From positions 631,001 through 695,000 of the forward strand of contig NZ_JAAQRC020000002.1 of assembly GCF_019216885.1 (NCBI RefSeq): 64,000 nt of DNA, read 5' to 3'. Below, piece after piece: positions 7,408 to 17,488 of this stretch. This DNA comes from Methylobacterium sp. SyP6R (GTDB lineage: Bacteria; Pseudomonadota; Alphaproteobacteria; Rhizobiales; Beijerinckiaceae). The notes beneath the pieces were generated by a model, which was not told the DNA's origin, made no database searches, and was given only the letters and a program-made list of their open reading frames with translations. How positions within the stretch are numbered: the stretch's first letter is position 1; each line of letters starts with the position of its first letter. The translations under genes and the position numbers were made by a program.

Positions 7408-9438
7408 TCACGTGCCGGGCGGACGCCCCGGGCCGACGATCCGGGCGATTCGCGACAGGCTGCGATCCGCTCCGCCCGTCCAGTCGGCGAAGGTGGAGGA
7501 TGCCCCCCCGGGCGCCGCCCCGTCGCGCGGGTCGTCGTCGGCGTTGATGGCGCAGAAGGCGGCCCCGAGGGCCCGCGCCATCCGCCAGCCCCGCTCGGGA
7601 TCTCCGGCGAAGATCCCGGCGCGGAGCGTGGGGCTCCCGAGCGCCGGGACGAGGGCGGCCTCATCGTCGAACGGCTCCAGGGTCACGACCGGCGCGAAGC
7701 TGTGCCCGCGCACGAGGGCCATGGCGTCCCGGCAATGATCGAGGACGAGCGGTCCCTCTCCCCCGAAGACCAGTTCCGCGCCCGCCGAAAGGGCGTCCCG
7801 CCGGGCCTCGTCCAGCCCGGCCGCGTGGGCCGGGGAATGCGCCGGGCCGACCTGGGTCGCGGGATCGAGGGGATCGCCGACGCGCATCGCGGCGGCGACG
7901 GCGGCGAGCGCTTCGCGCAGGGCGTCCCGCGCATCGGCATGGACATGCACGCGGGTCTGGCCCGCGAAGGTCGATCGCAGCCAGGAGCCGGTGCCGTGCA
8001 GGATGGCCGCGGCGGCCCGGTGGAGATCGGCCCCCGGCAGCACGATGGTCGCGGTCTTGGCGTCCCCGAGACCTGCGCCGAGGTCGAGATCGTCCGTCAC
8101 GGCGCACCGCTCGATGATCAGATCGGGCTCCCCCCGCAGGAGGCGCGCGCTCTCGCGGTCGCCGCACAGCATCGTCAGCGCCCCGTCCGGGAGGCCCGCC
8201 CTGCCAAAGAGCGAGGCCAGCGCCGCGCTCGTCCGGGTCGCGCCCGGATCGGCGAGGTAGACCAGCGCGTTGCCGTGGGCCAGGGCGGGAGCCTGCTCGC
8301 ACAGGCCGAGAAGCGCGTTGCTCCAATGTCCCGCGGCGGCGACGAGACCCAGCGGCTCCCGGACCCGGCGGCCGAGCCGATCCCGACCGAGTTCCACCAG
8401 CGTGGCCCCCGCCCCATCGGCGAGACAGGCGGCGTGGTCGAGCAGGCGGATCGCCCGCGGAAGGTCGAGGCCGGCGGTCTGCCGGACCGGGCGCCCCGTC
8501 TCGCGGGTCTCCAGGCGCGCGAGGTCCGGCCCCTCGGCCCGCAGGAGGTCGGCGCAGCGGGCCAGGATCCGGGCCCGGCCCGGGCCGCCGGTCTCGCGCC
8601 AGGCGGCGAGGCCGGTCCGGGCCTCGTGGACGGCCAGGCGGATCTCCGCCTCGCCGGCCGGCAGGAACCGGGCGATCTCCTCCCCGGTGACCGGGCTGAC
8701 ATGCCGGACAGCCCCCCGCGCCGCGCCGGGCGCCGCGACGCGGATCGGCCGCATCCCGTCCCTCGCATCCGGGGCGGCCGGAAGACCCGATCCGGCGAGC
8801 AGGCCGTCGATGAAGGCGTGCACCACCGCGCGGGCCGCCGCCCCGTCCGCCCCGGCCTCGCCGGGCGTCGCGTTCGTCACATGGGAGCGCAGCCAGAGGC
8901 CGTCGATCATCGCGGCGATCATCGTGGCATGGAGCGCGACGCACGCATCGGGCACCAGGCCGCGCAGGCCGTGGCGCAGGTTGGTGATCATCCGCCGCTG
9001 GTAGATCGCCTGTACGCGCTGGTAGCGCCGCGAATGGGCCATCTGGCCCCAGAAGGCGAGCCACACGGCGCTGGTGCGCCGATCGAACTCCTCGTCGGCC
9101 AGGGCGGCGTCGCAGACGGCGTAGAGCCGCTCGCGCCCGGTCCGGGACGCCGCGAGCTTGCCCGCGGTCGCCCCGGCGAGGCGCCCCGCCATGAAGCGCA
9201 AAGTCGCCTCGAGCAGCCCGTCCTTGTCGCCGAAGTAATGCGCGAACAGGCCCGCCGAGACGTTCGCCCGCCGGGCGATCTCGCTGAGCGAGGCGGCCTT
9301 GAAGCCGACCTCCGCGAGCGTCTCGATCGTCGCCTCGACGAGGTGGCGGCGGCGCGCCGCTTCGAAGGCCTGCAGCGGGCGTGTCTGCATCGGGCTGGCG
9401 TGAAGGGGGCTGGTCTGGAGGGGCTTCGGCTGGGTCAT
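7408..9438 (-). CDS. BetI-like TetR regulator fused to a degenerate aldehyde dehydrogenase
   Basis: A 676-residue fusion. Residues 24-215 form a TetR repressor with a helix-turn-helix at about 50-70 (SLSEIARRANVSAGLFAHYF), closest in style to BetI. Residues 244-672 form an aldehyde-dehydrogenase-like domain resembling BetB encoded at 12916 (shared EPLG, APAL-x-GNA, AGLPDG), but catalytically dead by inspection: the catalytic Cys (BetB C291) aligns with Phe491, the Glu of MELGGKSP is missing, FKPSE is lost, and the cofactor motif EEIFGP reads GHSFAP. It is divergent from choXWV-betBA and probably represses it, the dead domain perhaps sensing choline or betaine aldehyde. The start at 9438 follows AAGGACGGCG. 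Confidence 0.85.
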   Translation of the reverse strand: MTQPKPLQTSPLHASPMQTRPLQAFEAARRRHLVEATIETLAEVGFKAASLSEIARRANVSAGLFAHYFGDKDGLLEATLRFMAGRLAGATAGKLAASRTGRERLYAVCDAALADEEFDRRTSAVWLAFWGQMAHSRRYQRVQAIYQRRMITNLRHGLRGLVPDACVALHATMIAAMIDGLWLRSHVTNATPGEAGADGAAARAVVHAFIDGLLAGSGLPAAPDARDGMRPIRVAAPGAARGAVRHVSPVTGEEIARFLPAGEAEIRLAVHEARTGLAAWRETGGPGRARILARCADLLRAEGPDLARLETRETGRPVRQTAGLDLPRAIRLLDHAACLADGAGATLVELGRDRLGRRVREPLGLVAAAGHWSNALLGLCEQAPALAHGNALVYLADPGATRTSAALASLFGRAGLPDGALTMLCGDRESARLLRGEPDLIIERCAVTDDLDLGAGLGDAKTATIVLPGADLHRAAAAILHGTGSWLRSTFAGQTRVHVHADARDALREALAAVAAAMRVGDPLDPATQVGPAHSPAHAAGLDEARRDALSAGAELVFGGEGPLVLDHCRDAMALVRGHSFAPVVTLEPFDDEAALVPALGSPTLRAGIFAGDPERGWRMARALGAAFCAINADDDPRDGAAPGGASSTFADWTGGADRSLSRIARIVGPGRPPGT

Positions 9439-9495
9439 CGCCGTCCTTGCGCCGGAACGTCCGGTCCGTTCGTGCCGCCGGATCTCCGGCCCGTG

Positions 9496-9513
9496 ATTGA
9501 ACAATCATTCAAT
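9496..9513. promoter_or_regulatory. Candidate operator, TetR-fusion side
   Basis: Perfect inverted repeat ATTGAA-N6-TTCAAT, 58 bases upstream of the ATG of the TetR fusion. The same half-sites with the same spacing recur at 9684-9701 near choX. This matches what is expected of a self-regulating BetI-type repressor, but binding is untested. Confidence 0.5.
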
Positions 9514-9683
9514 TCCGTCCGGCGCGCAACGGCCATGTCACCGCGACCCCTCTCTCTCGCGTCGAGACGCCATCTTGATTTGTAAGTACTTATGTCCGTT
9601 GCATCGCACAATCGCAGCGCATCCCTGCCCGCATCGCAGCACAAGTGGCGAAAAATAATGCGTGACATGCTGGCTGACGTTGT

Positions 9684-9701
9684 ATTGAATGCCTGTTCAA
9701 C
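9684..9701. promoter_or_regulatory. Candidate operator, choX side
   Basis: ATTGAA-N6-TTCAAC, differing from the site at 9496-9513 by one arm base, and 50 bases upstream of the choX ATG. The repeat of both half-site sequence and spacing on the two sides of the divergent region is the main support. Confidence 0.5.
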
Positions 9702-9751
9702 GGACCGGGCGCGATATGGGAAGACGGGGCTCGGCTGCAAAGGGGGTGTCA

Positions 9752-10702
9752 ATGCGCAGTCTCGCGACCGGAACCGTCCTCGGCGCCATGCTGGGGGTGT
9801 CCTCCTTCGTGACCGCGGCCGCGGCCGACCCGGCCGCGTGCAAGACGGTCCGGTTCGCCGATGTCGGCTGGACCGACATCACCGCGACGACGGCGCTCGC
9901 CTCGCGCATCCTGGTCGGCCTCGGCTACACCCCGAAGACCCAGACCCTCTCGGTTCCGGTCACCTACGCCTCGCTCGGCGCCAAGACCATCGACGTCTTC
10001 CTCGGCAACTGGATGCCCACCATGGAGGCGGACCGGAAGCCCTATCTCGACAAGAAGGCGATCGAGGTCATCGGCCCGAACCTGACCGGGGCGAAGTACA
10101 CCTTCGCGGTGCCGGACTACCTCTACAACGAAGGCCTGAAGAGCTTTTCGGACATCGCCAAGTTTCGGCGCCAGCTCAAGGGCAAGATCTACGGCATCGA
10201 GCCCGGCAACGACGGCAACCGGACGATCCTGACGATCATCAAGGACAACACCTACGGCCTCGGCAATTTCGACCTGGTCGAATCGAGCGAGCAGGGCATG
10301 CTCGCCCAGGTCGACCGGGCGATCCAGCGCAAGGAGCCGATCCTGTTCCTCGGCTGGGAGCCCCACCCGATGAACACCAAGTTCCCGATCCGCTACCTGT
10401 CGGGCGGCGACGACACCTTCGGGCCGAATTACGGCGGCGCCGAGATCTTCACCAACCTGCGCGCCGGCTACGCGGCCGAGTGTCCGAACCTCGGCCGGTT
10501 CTTCAAGAACCTGACCTTCGATCTCAACATGGAGAACGTGGTCATGGGCTCGATCCTGTTCGACGGGCTCGATCCCGACAAGGCCGCGGACAAGTGGCTG
10601 AAGGCCAATCCCGAGGCGTGGAAGCGCTGGCTGGCCGGCGTCGAGACCGTCGACGGCAAGCCCGGCCTGCCGGCCGAAGAGGCCTCGCTCGGCGTGAAGT
10701 GA
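9752..10702 (+). CDS. choX: ChoX, periplasmic choline-binding protein
   Basis: Substrate-binding protein of an ABC choline importer. The 316-residue product has a signal peptide (about residues 1-25, ending TAAAADPAAC). The aromatic box of Sinorhizobium meliloti ChoX (recalled as W43, W90, Y119, W205) is present at the same spacing: W40, W87, Y116 and W202, with D42 and N153 also matching the ligand contacts. This makes choline specificity likely rather than betaine or proline. The start follows AAGGGGGTGTCA. First gene of choXWV-betBA. Confidence 0.92.
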   Translation: MRSLATGTVLGAMLGVSSFVTAAAADPAACKTVRFADVGWTDITATTALASRILVGLGYTPKTQTLSVPVTYASLGAKTIDVFLGNWMPTMEADRKPYLDKKAIEVIGPNLTGAKYTFAVPDYLYNEGLKSFSDIAKFRRQLKGKIYGIEPGNDGNRTILTIIKDNTYGLGNFDLVESSEQGMLAQVDRAIQRKEPILFLGWEPHPMNTKFPIRYLSGGDDTFGPNYGGAEIFTNLRAGYAAECPNLGRFFKNLTFDLNMENVVMGSILFDGLDPDKAADKWLKANPEAWKRWLAGVETVDGKPGLPAEEASLGVK

Positions 10703-10772
10703 GGCTCCGACCCCCGCGCTGCCGGCGCGTGCCGGCGGCGCTCCCGCGACGTCGCCCGGCGGAGGGATGTGC

Positions 10773-11630
10773 ATGTACGACTGGATCGTCTCCCACAAGA
10801 TCTCGCTCGGGATCTGGCTCAAGTACGGCGTCGACTTCCTGAACCGTCACGCCCAGTCGGTCTTCGACCTGATCTCGACCGTGCTCGGCGCGATGGTGCA
10901 GGGCCTCACCGACGGGCTCCTGGCGGTGCCGGCGCTCGCCCTGATCGGGATCTTTGCGGCGGGCGCCTACCTTCTCCACCGCTCGGTGGGGCTTGCCCTG
11001 TTCATCGTCGCCTCCCTGCTGCTCGTGGTGAATCTGGGCTACTGGGAAGCCACGATGGAGACCCTGTCGCTGGTGATCTGGTCGACGGCGACCTGCGTGC
11101 TGATCGGCGTGCCGGTCGGGATCCTGGCGGCGCACCGGCCGATGTTCTACGCGGCGATCCGCCCGTTCCTCGACCTGATGCAGACGATCCCGACCTTCGT
11201 CTACCTGATCCCGACCCTGGTGCTGTTCGGGCTCGGAACCGTGCCGGGCATCATCTCCACGGTGATCTTCGCCCTCCCGGCGCCGATCCGCCTGACCCAG
11301 CTCGGCATCGCCTCGGTCCCCCCGAGCCTGCGGGAGGCGGCTCTGGCCTACGGGGCGACGCGCTGGCAGATGCTCGTCAAGGTCGAGCTGCCGAGCGCGA
11401 TGCCGACCATCCTGGCCGGCGTCACCCAGTGCATCATGCTGAGCCTGTCGATGGTGGTGATCGCCGCGCTCGTCGGCGCGGACGGCCTCGGCAAGCCGGT
11501 GGTGCGGGCCCTCAACACCGTCAACATCGCCATGGGCTTCGAGGCGGGCCTCGCCATCGTGGTGCTGGCGATCATCCTCGACCGCGTGTGCAAGCGGCCC
11601 GCGCCGCGCGGCCGGGGGACAGCGCCGTGA
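10773..11630 (+). CDS. choW: ChoW, choline ABC transporter permease
   Basis: Inner-membrane permease of the ProW/OpuAB type, about 285 residues with six or more hydrophobic segments and the EAA loop that contacts the ATPase (SLREAALAYGATRWQML near residue 188). The ATG at 10773 has the site GGAGGG 6 bases upstream; the ATG two codons earlier at 10767 directly abuts that site and is less likely. Second gene of the choline import operon, followed 10 bases later by choV. Confidence 0.9.
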   Translation: MYDWIVSHKISLGIWLKYGVDFLNRHAQSVFDLISTVLGAMVQGLTDGLLAVPALALIGIFAAGAYLLHRSVGLALFIVASLLLVVNLGYWEATMETLSLVIWSTATCVLIGVPVGILAAHRPMFYAAIRPFLDLMQTIPTFVYLIPTLVLFGLGTVPGIISTVIFALPAPIRLTQLGIASVPPSLREAALAYGATRWQMLVKVELPSAMPTILAGVTQCIMLSLSMVVIAALVGADGLGKPVVRALNTVNIAMGFEAGLAIVVLAIILDRVCKRPAPRGRGTAP

Positions 11631-11640
11631 GGACCGTCCC

Positions 11641-12879
11641 ATGAGCATCGTCGACGTGAAATCCTTCGCCCCCGCCATCCCCGTGCCGGCGAGCCCCGCC
11701 GCCGCGCAGAACGCCGTCGAGCTTCGCGACGTCGACATCGTGTTCGGGCGCAACGTCAAGGCCGCCCTGGCCCTGTCCGACCAGGGCGCCAGCCGGGAGG
11801 AGATCCGCCGGCAGGTCGACACCCTGATGGGGACCTTCAAGGTCAACCTCGACGTGAAGCGGGGCGAGATCTGCGTGCTGATGGGCCTGTCCGGCTCGGG
11901 CAAGTCCACCGTCCTGCGGGCGATCAACGGCCTCAACCGGGTGGCGCGCGGCAGCGTGCTCGTCCAGCACCGCGGCGAGGCGGTGGACCTGACCCGGTGC
12001 CGGTCCTCCGTCCTGCGGGACGTGCGGCTGAACACCGTCTCGATGGTGTTCCAGCAATTCGGCCTGCTGCCCTGGCGCAGCGTGCGCGACAATGTCGGCT
12101 TCGGCCTCGAGCTGCGCGGCATGCCCGTCGCGGAGCGGCGGCGGGTCGTCGACGAGAAGCTCGAGATGGTCGGGCTGGGAGCCTGGGCCGACAAGGCGGT
12201 CCAGGAATTGTCCGGCGGCATGCAGCAGCGGGTCGGCCTCGCCCGCGCCTTCGCGACGGATGCCGAGATCCTGCTGATGGACGAGCCGTTCTCGGCCCTC
12301 GATCCGCTGATCCGCGACAAGTTGCAGGACGACCTCCTGGAACTCCAGCGCAAGCTCAACCGGACGATCGTGTTCGTCAGCCACGACCTCGGCGAGGCGC
12401 TGAAGCTCGGCAACCGCATCGCCATCATGGAGGGCGGCCACGTCGTCCAGTTCGGCACCCCGACCGACATCGTCCTCAAGCCGGCCAACGCCTACGTGGC
12501 CGAGTTCGTCAAGCACATGAACCCGCTCGAAGTGCTCGACAGCGGCACGGTGATGACCCCCGTCTCGGCGCTGCGGCGGGAGGGCAACACGGTGCTCCTC
12601 GACCGGGGCGGCACCGTGCGGATCCATCTCGGCGCCGACGAGCGCCCGGTCATGGCGCAGATCGGGGATCGCCGGGAAACCCTGGCGCAGGCCGACCGGG
12701 CGGGGGCCTGCGGCGATGCCGGCCGGGTCGTCGTCGCCCCGATGGCCCTGCCGTTGCGGGCGGCGATCGACCTGCGCCTGCGCTCGCCCTACCCGATCGT
12801 CTTCGTGGACGAGCTCGGCCGCCTCGCCGGCCTGTGCGACCACACGGAGATCTATCGCGGCCTGCTCCAGAACACCTGA
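11641..12879 (+). CDS. choV: ChoV, choline ABC transporter ATPase
   Basis: ATPase of the choline importer, 412 residues, of the ProV/OpuAA type. Walker A is GLSGSGKST (about residue 81), the signature is LSGGMQQRVGLARA and Walker B is ILLMDEPFSALD. As in other quaternary-amine transporters there is a long N-terminal lead (the first 60 residues include FGRNVKAAL) and a C-terminal regulatory extension after about residue 280 that looks CBS-like but is poorly conserved. Ten bases separate it from choW. Confidence 0.92.
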   Translation: MSIVDVKSFAPAIPVPASPAAAQNAVELRDVDIVFGRNVKAALALSDQGASREEIRRQVDTLMGTFKVNLDVKRGEICVLMGLSGSGKSTVLRAINGLNRVARGSVLVQHRGEAVDLTRCRSSVLRDVRLNTVSMVFQQFGLLPWRSVRDNVGFGLELRGMPVAERRRVVDEKLEMVGLGAWADKAVQELSGGMQQRVGLARAFATDAEILLMDEPFSALDPLIRDKLQDDLLELQRKLNRTIVFVSHDLGEALKLGNRIAIMEGGHVVQFGTPTDIVLKPANAYVAEFVKHMNPLEVLDSGTVMTPVSALRREGNTVLLDRGGTVRIHLGADERPVMAQIGDRRETLAQADRAGACGDAGRVVVAPMALPLRAAIDLRLRSPYPIVFVDELGRLAGLCDHTEIYRGLLQNT

Positions 12880-12915
12880 TCGCCCCCGCCCGCCCCGTCA
12901 CGCGAGGACGCCGTC

Positions 12916-14400
12916 ATGACCATGCCCGATCCGCTCACCCCGGCGATCCGCCGCCCCTTCATCGACGGGCGCCCCGCCGCCGAGGCCGGCCGCCGCACCT
13001 TCCCGTCGATCAACCCGGCGACCGGGGCGGTGCTGGCCGAGGTCGAGCACGCCACCCGCGACGACCTCGAGGCGGCCATCGCCGCCGCCGCGCGGGGCCA
13101 GGCCGTCTGGGCCGCCCTGCCGGCGCGCGAGCGCGGCCGGGTGATGATGCGCGCCGTCGCGCTCCTGCGGGAGCGCAACGACGCGCTCGCCCATCTCGAG
13201 AGCCTCGACACCGGCAAGCCGATCGCCGAGACCCGGGCGGTCGACATCGCCACGGGCGCCGACGTCCTCGAATATTACGCCGGCTTGGCTGCCGCCATCG
13301 AGGGCCGCCAGATCCCCCTGCGGGAGACCTCCTTCGCCTATACGCGCCGGGAGCCGCTCGGGATCGTCGCGGGCATCGGCGCCTGGAACTACCCGATCCA
13401 GATCGCGCTCTGGAAGTCGGCCCCGGCGCTGGCGGCGGGCAACGCCATGCTGTTCAAGCCGAGCGAGGTGACGCCGCTGAGCGCGCTGGTCCTGGCCGAG
13501 ATCTACACGGAGGCCGGCCTGCCCGACGGCGTGTTCAGCGTCCTGCCGGGGCTCGGCGGCGAGATCGGGGCCTGGCTCACCGGGCATCCGGCGGTGGCGA
13601 AGGTGTCGTTCACCGGCGGCACCGAGACCGGGGCCAAGGTCATGGCCGGGGCCGCGGGCTCGACCCTCAAGGAGGTGACGATGGAGCTCGGCGGCAAGTC
13701 GCCGCTCCTCGTCCTCGACGACGCCGACCTCGACCGCGCCGCCGACATCGCGGTGGCGGCGAACTTCTTCAGTTCGGGCCAGGTCTGCACCAACGGCACG
13801 CGGGTCTTCGTCCCGCATCACCTCATGGCGGCGTTCGAGGAGCGGGTGCTGTCGCGGGTCGCGCGCATCCGCCTCGGCGACCCGCTCGACGAGAGCACCA
13901 ATTTCGGCCCGCTGGCGAGCCACGCCCACCGGGACAAGGTCCTGGCCTTCATCCGCTCCGGCGTGGAGGAGGGCGCCCGGCTGCTGACCGGCGGCGAGGC
14001 GGTCGGGGGCCGCTTCGCGGCGGGGGCCTACGTCGCCCCGACGGTGTTCACGGCCTGCCGGGACGACATGGAGATCGTCCGCGAGGAGATCTTCGGCCCG
14101 GTGATGACGCTGCTCGCCTACGACGACGAGGCGCAAGCCCTCGCCCGCGCCAACGCCACCCGCTACGGCCTCGCCGCCGGGGTGGTCACCCGCGACCTCG
14201 TCCGGGCACACCGGATCGTGCATGGCCTCCAGGCCGGCATCTGCTGGATCAACACCTGGGGCGAATCGCCTCCCGAGATGCCGGTGGGCGGGTTCAAGCA
14301 ATCGGGGATCGGCCGGGAGAACGGCGTCGAGGCCCTCGACCGCTACACCCGCACCAAGTCGATCCAGGTCGAATTGGGCGAGTTCGCTCCGCAGTTCTGA
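12916..14400 (+). CDS. betB: BetB, betaine aldehyde dehydrogenase
   Basis: NAD(P)-dependent oxidation of betaine aldehyde to glycine betaine, second step of the choline pathway. The 494-residue protein has all catalytic residues: N158 in GAWNYP, E257 in MELGGKSP, C291 in [11 protein letters not shown], and the cofactor motif EEIFGP. Length is typical of BetB. It lies 36 bases after choV and 52 before betA, so import and oxidation are one operon. It also serves as the intact reference for the degenerate domain in the regulator at 7408-9438. Confidence 0.94.
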   Translation: MTMPDPLTPAIRRPFIDGRPAAEAGRRTFPSINPATGAVLAEVEHATRDDLEAAIAAAARGQAVWAALPARERGRVMMRAVALLRERNDALAHLESLDTGKPIAETRAVDIATGADVLEYYAGLAAAIEGRQIPLRETSFAYTRREPLGIVAGIGAWNYPIQIALWKSAPALAAGNAMLFKPSEVTPLSALVLAEIYTEAGLPDGVFSVLPGLGGEIGAWLTGHPAVAKVSFTGGTETGAKVMAGAAGSTLKEVTMELGGKSPLLVLDDADLDRAADIAVAANFFSSGQVCTNGTRVFVPHHLMAAFEERVLSRVARIRLGDPLDESTNFGPLASHAHRDKVLAFIRSGVEEGARLLTGGEAVGGRFAAGAYVAPTVFTACRDDMEIVREEIFGPVMTLLAYDDEAQALARANATRYGLAAGVVTRDLVRAHRIVHGLQAGICWINTWGESPPEMPVGGFKQSGIGRENGVEALDRYTRTKSIQVELGEFAPQF

Positions 14401-14452
14401 GAACGGATGCGGCGACCGAGACGAGATCGACACGAGAACGGACACGGACACC

Positions 14453-16147
14453 ATGCCCGAGACGCGCGTGAGCGAGTACGACTTCATCATCGTCGGAGCG
14501 GGATCCGCCGGCAACGTGCTCGCGACCCGGCTCACCGAGGATCCCGGCACGAGCGTGCTGCTGCTGGAGGCCGGCGGGCCGGATTACCGGCTCGACTTCC
14601 GCACGCAGATGCCGGCTGCGCTCGCCTATCCGCTCCAGGGGCGGCGCTACAACTGGGCCTATCTCACCGATCCCGAGCCGCACATGAACGGGCGCCGGAT
14701 GGAGTGCGGCCGCGGCAAGGGGCTCGGCGGCTCCTCGCTCATCAACGGCATGTGCTACATCCGGGGCAACGCCCTCGACTACGACGGCTGGGCGCAGCTG
14801 CCCGGCCTCGCCGAGTGGTCCTACCACGATTGCCTGCCCTATTTCCGCAAGGCGGAGAGCCGCGACATCGGGCCCGACCCGTATCACGGCGGCGACGGCC
14901 CCTTGAGCGTCACCACGGCGAAACCCGGCCGCAACGTCCTGTTCGAGGCGATGGTCGAGGCCGGGGTGCAGGCGGGCTATCCCCGCACCACCGACCTGAA
15001 CGGCCGGCAGCAGGAGGGCTTCGGGCCGATGGACCGGAGCGTGACCCCGGCGGGGCGCCGCTCCAGCACCGCCCGCGGCTATCTCGACCAGGCGCGGGGA
15101 CGGCCGAACCTCACCATCGTCACCCACGCGCTGACCGACCGGATCCTGTTCGAGGGGCGCCGCGCGGTCGCGGTCGCCTATCGGCGCAAGGGCGGATCGA
15201 CGACGGCGCGGGCGCGCCGCGAGGTGCTGGTCTGCTCCGGGGCGATCGCCTCGCCGCAGATCCTGCAACGCTCGGGCGTCGGCCCGGCCGACCTCCTGCG
15301 CGGCCTCGACATCCCGGTCGTGCAGGATCTTCCGGGGGTGGGCGAGAACCTCCAGGATCACCTGGAGATCTACGTCCAGTACGAGTGCCTGAAGCCGGTC
15401 TCGCTGGCGCCGGCGCTGAAAGTCTACAACCAGCCCCTGATCGGGGCGCAATGGCTGTTTACTGGCACCGGCATCGGCGCCAGCAACCAGTTCGAGGCGG
15501 GGGGCTTCATCCGGTCGAGCGACGATTTCGGCTGGCCGAACCTTCAGTACCACTTCCTGCCGCTCGCCATCAATTACAACGGCAGCAACGCGATCGAGAC
15601 CCACGGCTTCCAGGCGCATGTCGGCTCGATGCGCTCGCCGAGCCGCGGGCGGGTGCGGCTCACCTCCCGCGATCCCGACGATCATCCGAGCATCCTGTTC
15701 AACTACATGTCGACGGAGCAGGATTGGCGCGAGTTCCGGGACGCGATCCGCATCACCCGCGAGATCATGGCGCAGCCGGCGCTCGACCCGTATCGCGGCC
15801 GCGAGATCAGCCCGGGACCGGCCCTGCGCAGCGATGCCGAGATCGACGCCTTCGTGCGTGCCCACGGCGAGACCGCCTATCATCCCTCGTGCTCGTGCAA
15901 GATGGGCACCGACGCGATGGCGGTGGTCGACGCGGAGGGCCGCGTGCACGGTCTCGAGGCCTTACGGGTGGTGGACGCCTCGATCATGCCGCTGATCGTC
16001 ACCGGCAACCTCAACGCGCCGACCATCATGATGGCCGAGAAGATCGCCGACCGGATCCGGGGCCGCGCTCCGCTGCCGCGCAGCGACGCGCCCTACCACG
16101 TGGCGGGCGATGCCCCGGTCCGACGCCTCCCCGCCCGGGCGGCCTGA
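14453..16147 (+). CDS. betA: BetA, choline dehydrogenase
   Basis: FAD-dependent GMC oxidoreductase that oxidises choline to betaine aldehyde at the inner membrane. The 564-residue protein has the N-terminal FAD motif [10 protein letters not shown] (residues 12-21), the GMC signature [15 protein letters not shown] and the C-terminal active-site stretch [12 protein letters not shown]. Length is usual for BetA. The ATG at 14453 was chosen because it starts the FAD domain directly; the frame remains open upstream into betB. It is last in choXWV-betBA. Confidence 0.94.
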   Translation: MPETRVSEYDFIIVGAGSAGNVLATRLTEDPGTSVLLLEAGGPDYRLDFRTQMPAALAYPLQGRRYNWAYLTDPEPHMNGRRMECGRGKGLGGSSLINGMCYIRGNALDYDGWAQLPGLAEWSYHDCLPYFRKAESRDIGPDPYHGGDGPLSVTTAKPGRNVLFEAMVEAGVQAGYPRTTDLNGRQQEGFGPMDRSVTPAGRRSSTARGYLDQARGRPNLTIVTHALTDRILFEGRRAVAVAYRRKGGSTTARARREVLVCSGAIASPQILQRSGVGPADLLRGLDIPVVQDLPGVGENLQDHLEIYVQYECLKPVSLAPALKVYNQPLIGAQWLFTGTGIGASNQFEAGGFIRSSDDFGWPNLQYHFLPLAINYNGSNAIETHGFQAHVGSMRSPSRGRVRLTSRDPDDHPSILFNYMSTEQDWREFRDAIRITREIMAQPALDPYRGREISPGPALRSDAEIDAFVRAHGETAYHPSCSCKMGTDAMAVVDAEGRVHGLEALRVVDASIMPLIVTGNLNAPTIMMAEKIADRIRGRAPLPRSDAPYHVAGDAPVRRLPARAA

Positions 16148-16382
16148 AGGCCGGCCGGCACCGGACACGGAGCCAGCTTGCGTAAGGTTCGCATGGACCG
16201 CGTGTGTCATACGAGCGTAATGCCTCTAGCTTAACGGTTCGCCGCTCGCGCCGTCGACTGATCAGCACGCAGACAAATTCGTTTCGTCGCGCGACCGTCC
16301 CGAATTCTCGCCAGGATACCCGACCCGCACTCAACCGCCGCGGGGCGGGCTCTTTTCGCAGCCCCCACCAGGAGGTTTATCC

Positions 16383-17438
16383 ATGAAGCGCTCGTTCGGC
16401 TGGCTCCTCGGCCTCGCCTTTCTCGGCCTGTCAGGTCAGGCCGACGCGGCCGAGCTGACGCACTGGCCCAAGGAGGCCGCCAGCCGGATCGACGCGATGA
16501 TCGCCGCGAATGCCAATACAGGCGCCTACGCGGTGTTTGACATGGACAACACGACCTACCGCAACGACCTGACCGAGGCCCTTCTGCCGTACCTCGAGAT
16601 GAAGGGCGTGCTGACTCGCGAAAACCTCGATCCCTCGCTCAAGCTGGTCCCGTTCAAGGACAAGGACGGGCAGAAGGAGAGCCTGTACAGCTACTACAAC
16701 CGGCTGTGCGAGATCGACGACCTGGTCTGCTATCCCTGGATCGCCCAGTCGTTCTCCGGGCTCACCCTGGCGCAGCTCAAGGTCCACCTCGACGAGATGA
16801 TGAGTTCGGCCAAGCCGATCCCGACGACCTACTACGACGGCGACATTCTGAAGAAGACCGAGGTCAAGATTCCCCAACTCTTCCGCGGCATGCAGGAACT
16901 GTATGCCAAGCTGATGGAGAACGGGATCGAGGTCTACGTCATGACGGCGGCGCACGAGGAACTGGTGCGCATGGTCGCCTCCGATCCGCGCTACGGCTAC
17001 AACGTCAAGCCGCAGAACGTGATCGGCGTCACGACGCTCCTCAAGGACCGCGCCACCGGCGCCCTGACGACGGCGCGCAAGCAGATCGCCGAGGGGCATT
17101 ACGACCCGAAGGCCAACATGCCGCTCGAGATCACGCCGTACCTCTGGACGCCGGCGACCTGGTTCGCCGGTAAGTACGCGGCGATCCTGACCTACATCGC
17201 GCCGTGGAAGAAGGCCGTCCTGGTCGCGGGCGACACGCCGAAAAGCGACGGCTACATGCTGCTTCACGGTGTCGATACCACGAAGGGCGGCCTGCGCGTC
17301 TGGGTCGACCGGAAAGCCAAGTACCGCACCGAGATCGACGGGATGCAGAAGGCCGCGGCGGCGGATCAGGCCAAGAACGGCCTGCCGGGAACGGCGGACA
17401 AGAACTGGATCGTGGTCAAGCCGGACGATATTCAGTAG
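16383..17438 (+). CDS. pchP: Periplasmic phosphorylcholine phosphatase (HAD family)
   Basis: A 351-residue HAD phosphatase with a signal peptide (residues 1-22, ending GQADA). Motif I is F-D53-M-D55-N-T57, motif II has T188 (VMTAAHE), motif III K264 and motif IV G-D284-x4-D289. These positions have the same spacing as the residues I recall for Pseudomonas aeruginosa PchP (D31, D33, T35, S166, K242, D262, D267), which releases choline from phosphorylcholine. Location 235 bases downstream of betA, same strand, fits that role. Start is supported by CAGGAGGTTTATCC. It may have its own promoter in the upstream gap. Confidence 0.85.
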   Translation: MKRSFGWLLGLAFLGLSGQADAAELTHWPKEAASRIDAMIAANANTGAYAVFDMDNTTYRNDLTEALLPYLEMKGVLTRENLDPSLKLVPFKDKDGQKESLYSYYNRLCEIDDLVCYPWIAQSFSGLTLAQLKVHLDEMMSSAKPIPTTYYDGDILKKTEVKIPQLFRGMQELYAKLMENGIEVYVMTAAHEELVRMVASDPRYGYNVKPQNVIGVTTLLKDRATGALTTARKQIAEGHYDPKANMPLEITPYLWTPATWFAGKYAAILTYIAPWKKAVLVAGDTPKSDGYMLLHGVDTTKGGLRVWVDRKAKYRTEIDGMQKAAAADQAKNGLPGTADKNWIVVKPDDIQ

Positions 17439-17488
17439 GGTCGATACGCCTTCCGGAAGGGGCGGGGGACGCGTTCGACCGGGCCGGC

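Larger units (their letters stand above)
9439..9751. other. Divergent control region between the TetR fusion and choX
   Basis: 313 bases without a gene. It holds the two related palindromes at 9496-9513 and 9684-9701, one near each flanking gene, and so should carry both promoters. The composition is more AT-rich in the centre (around 9575-9665). Confidence 0.6.
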
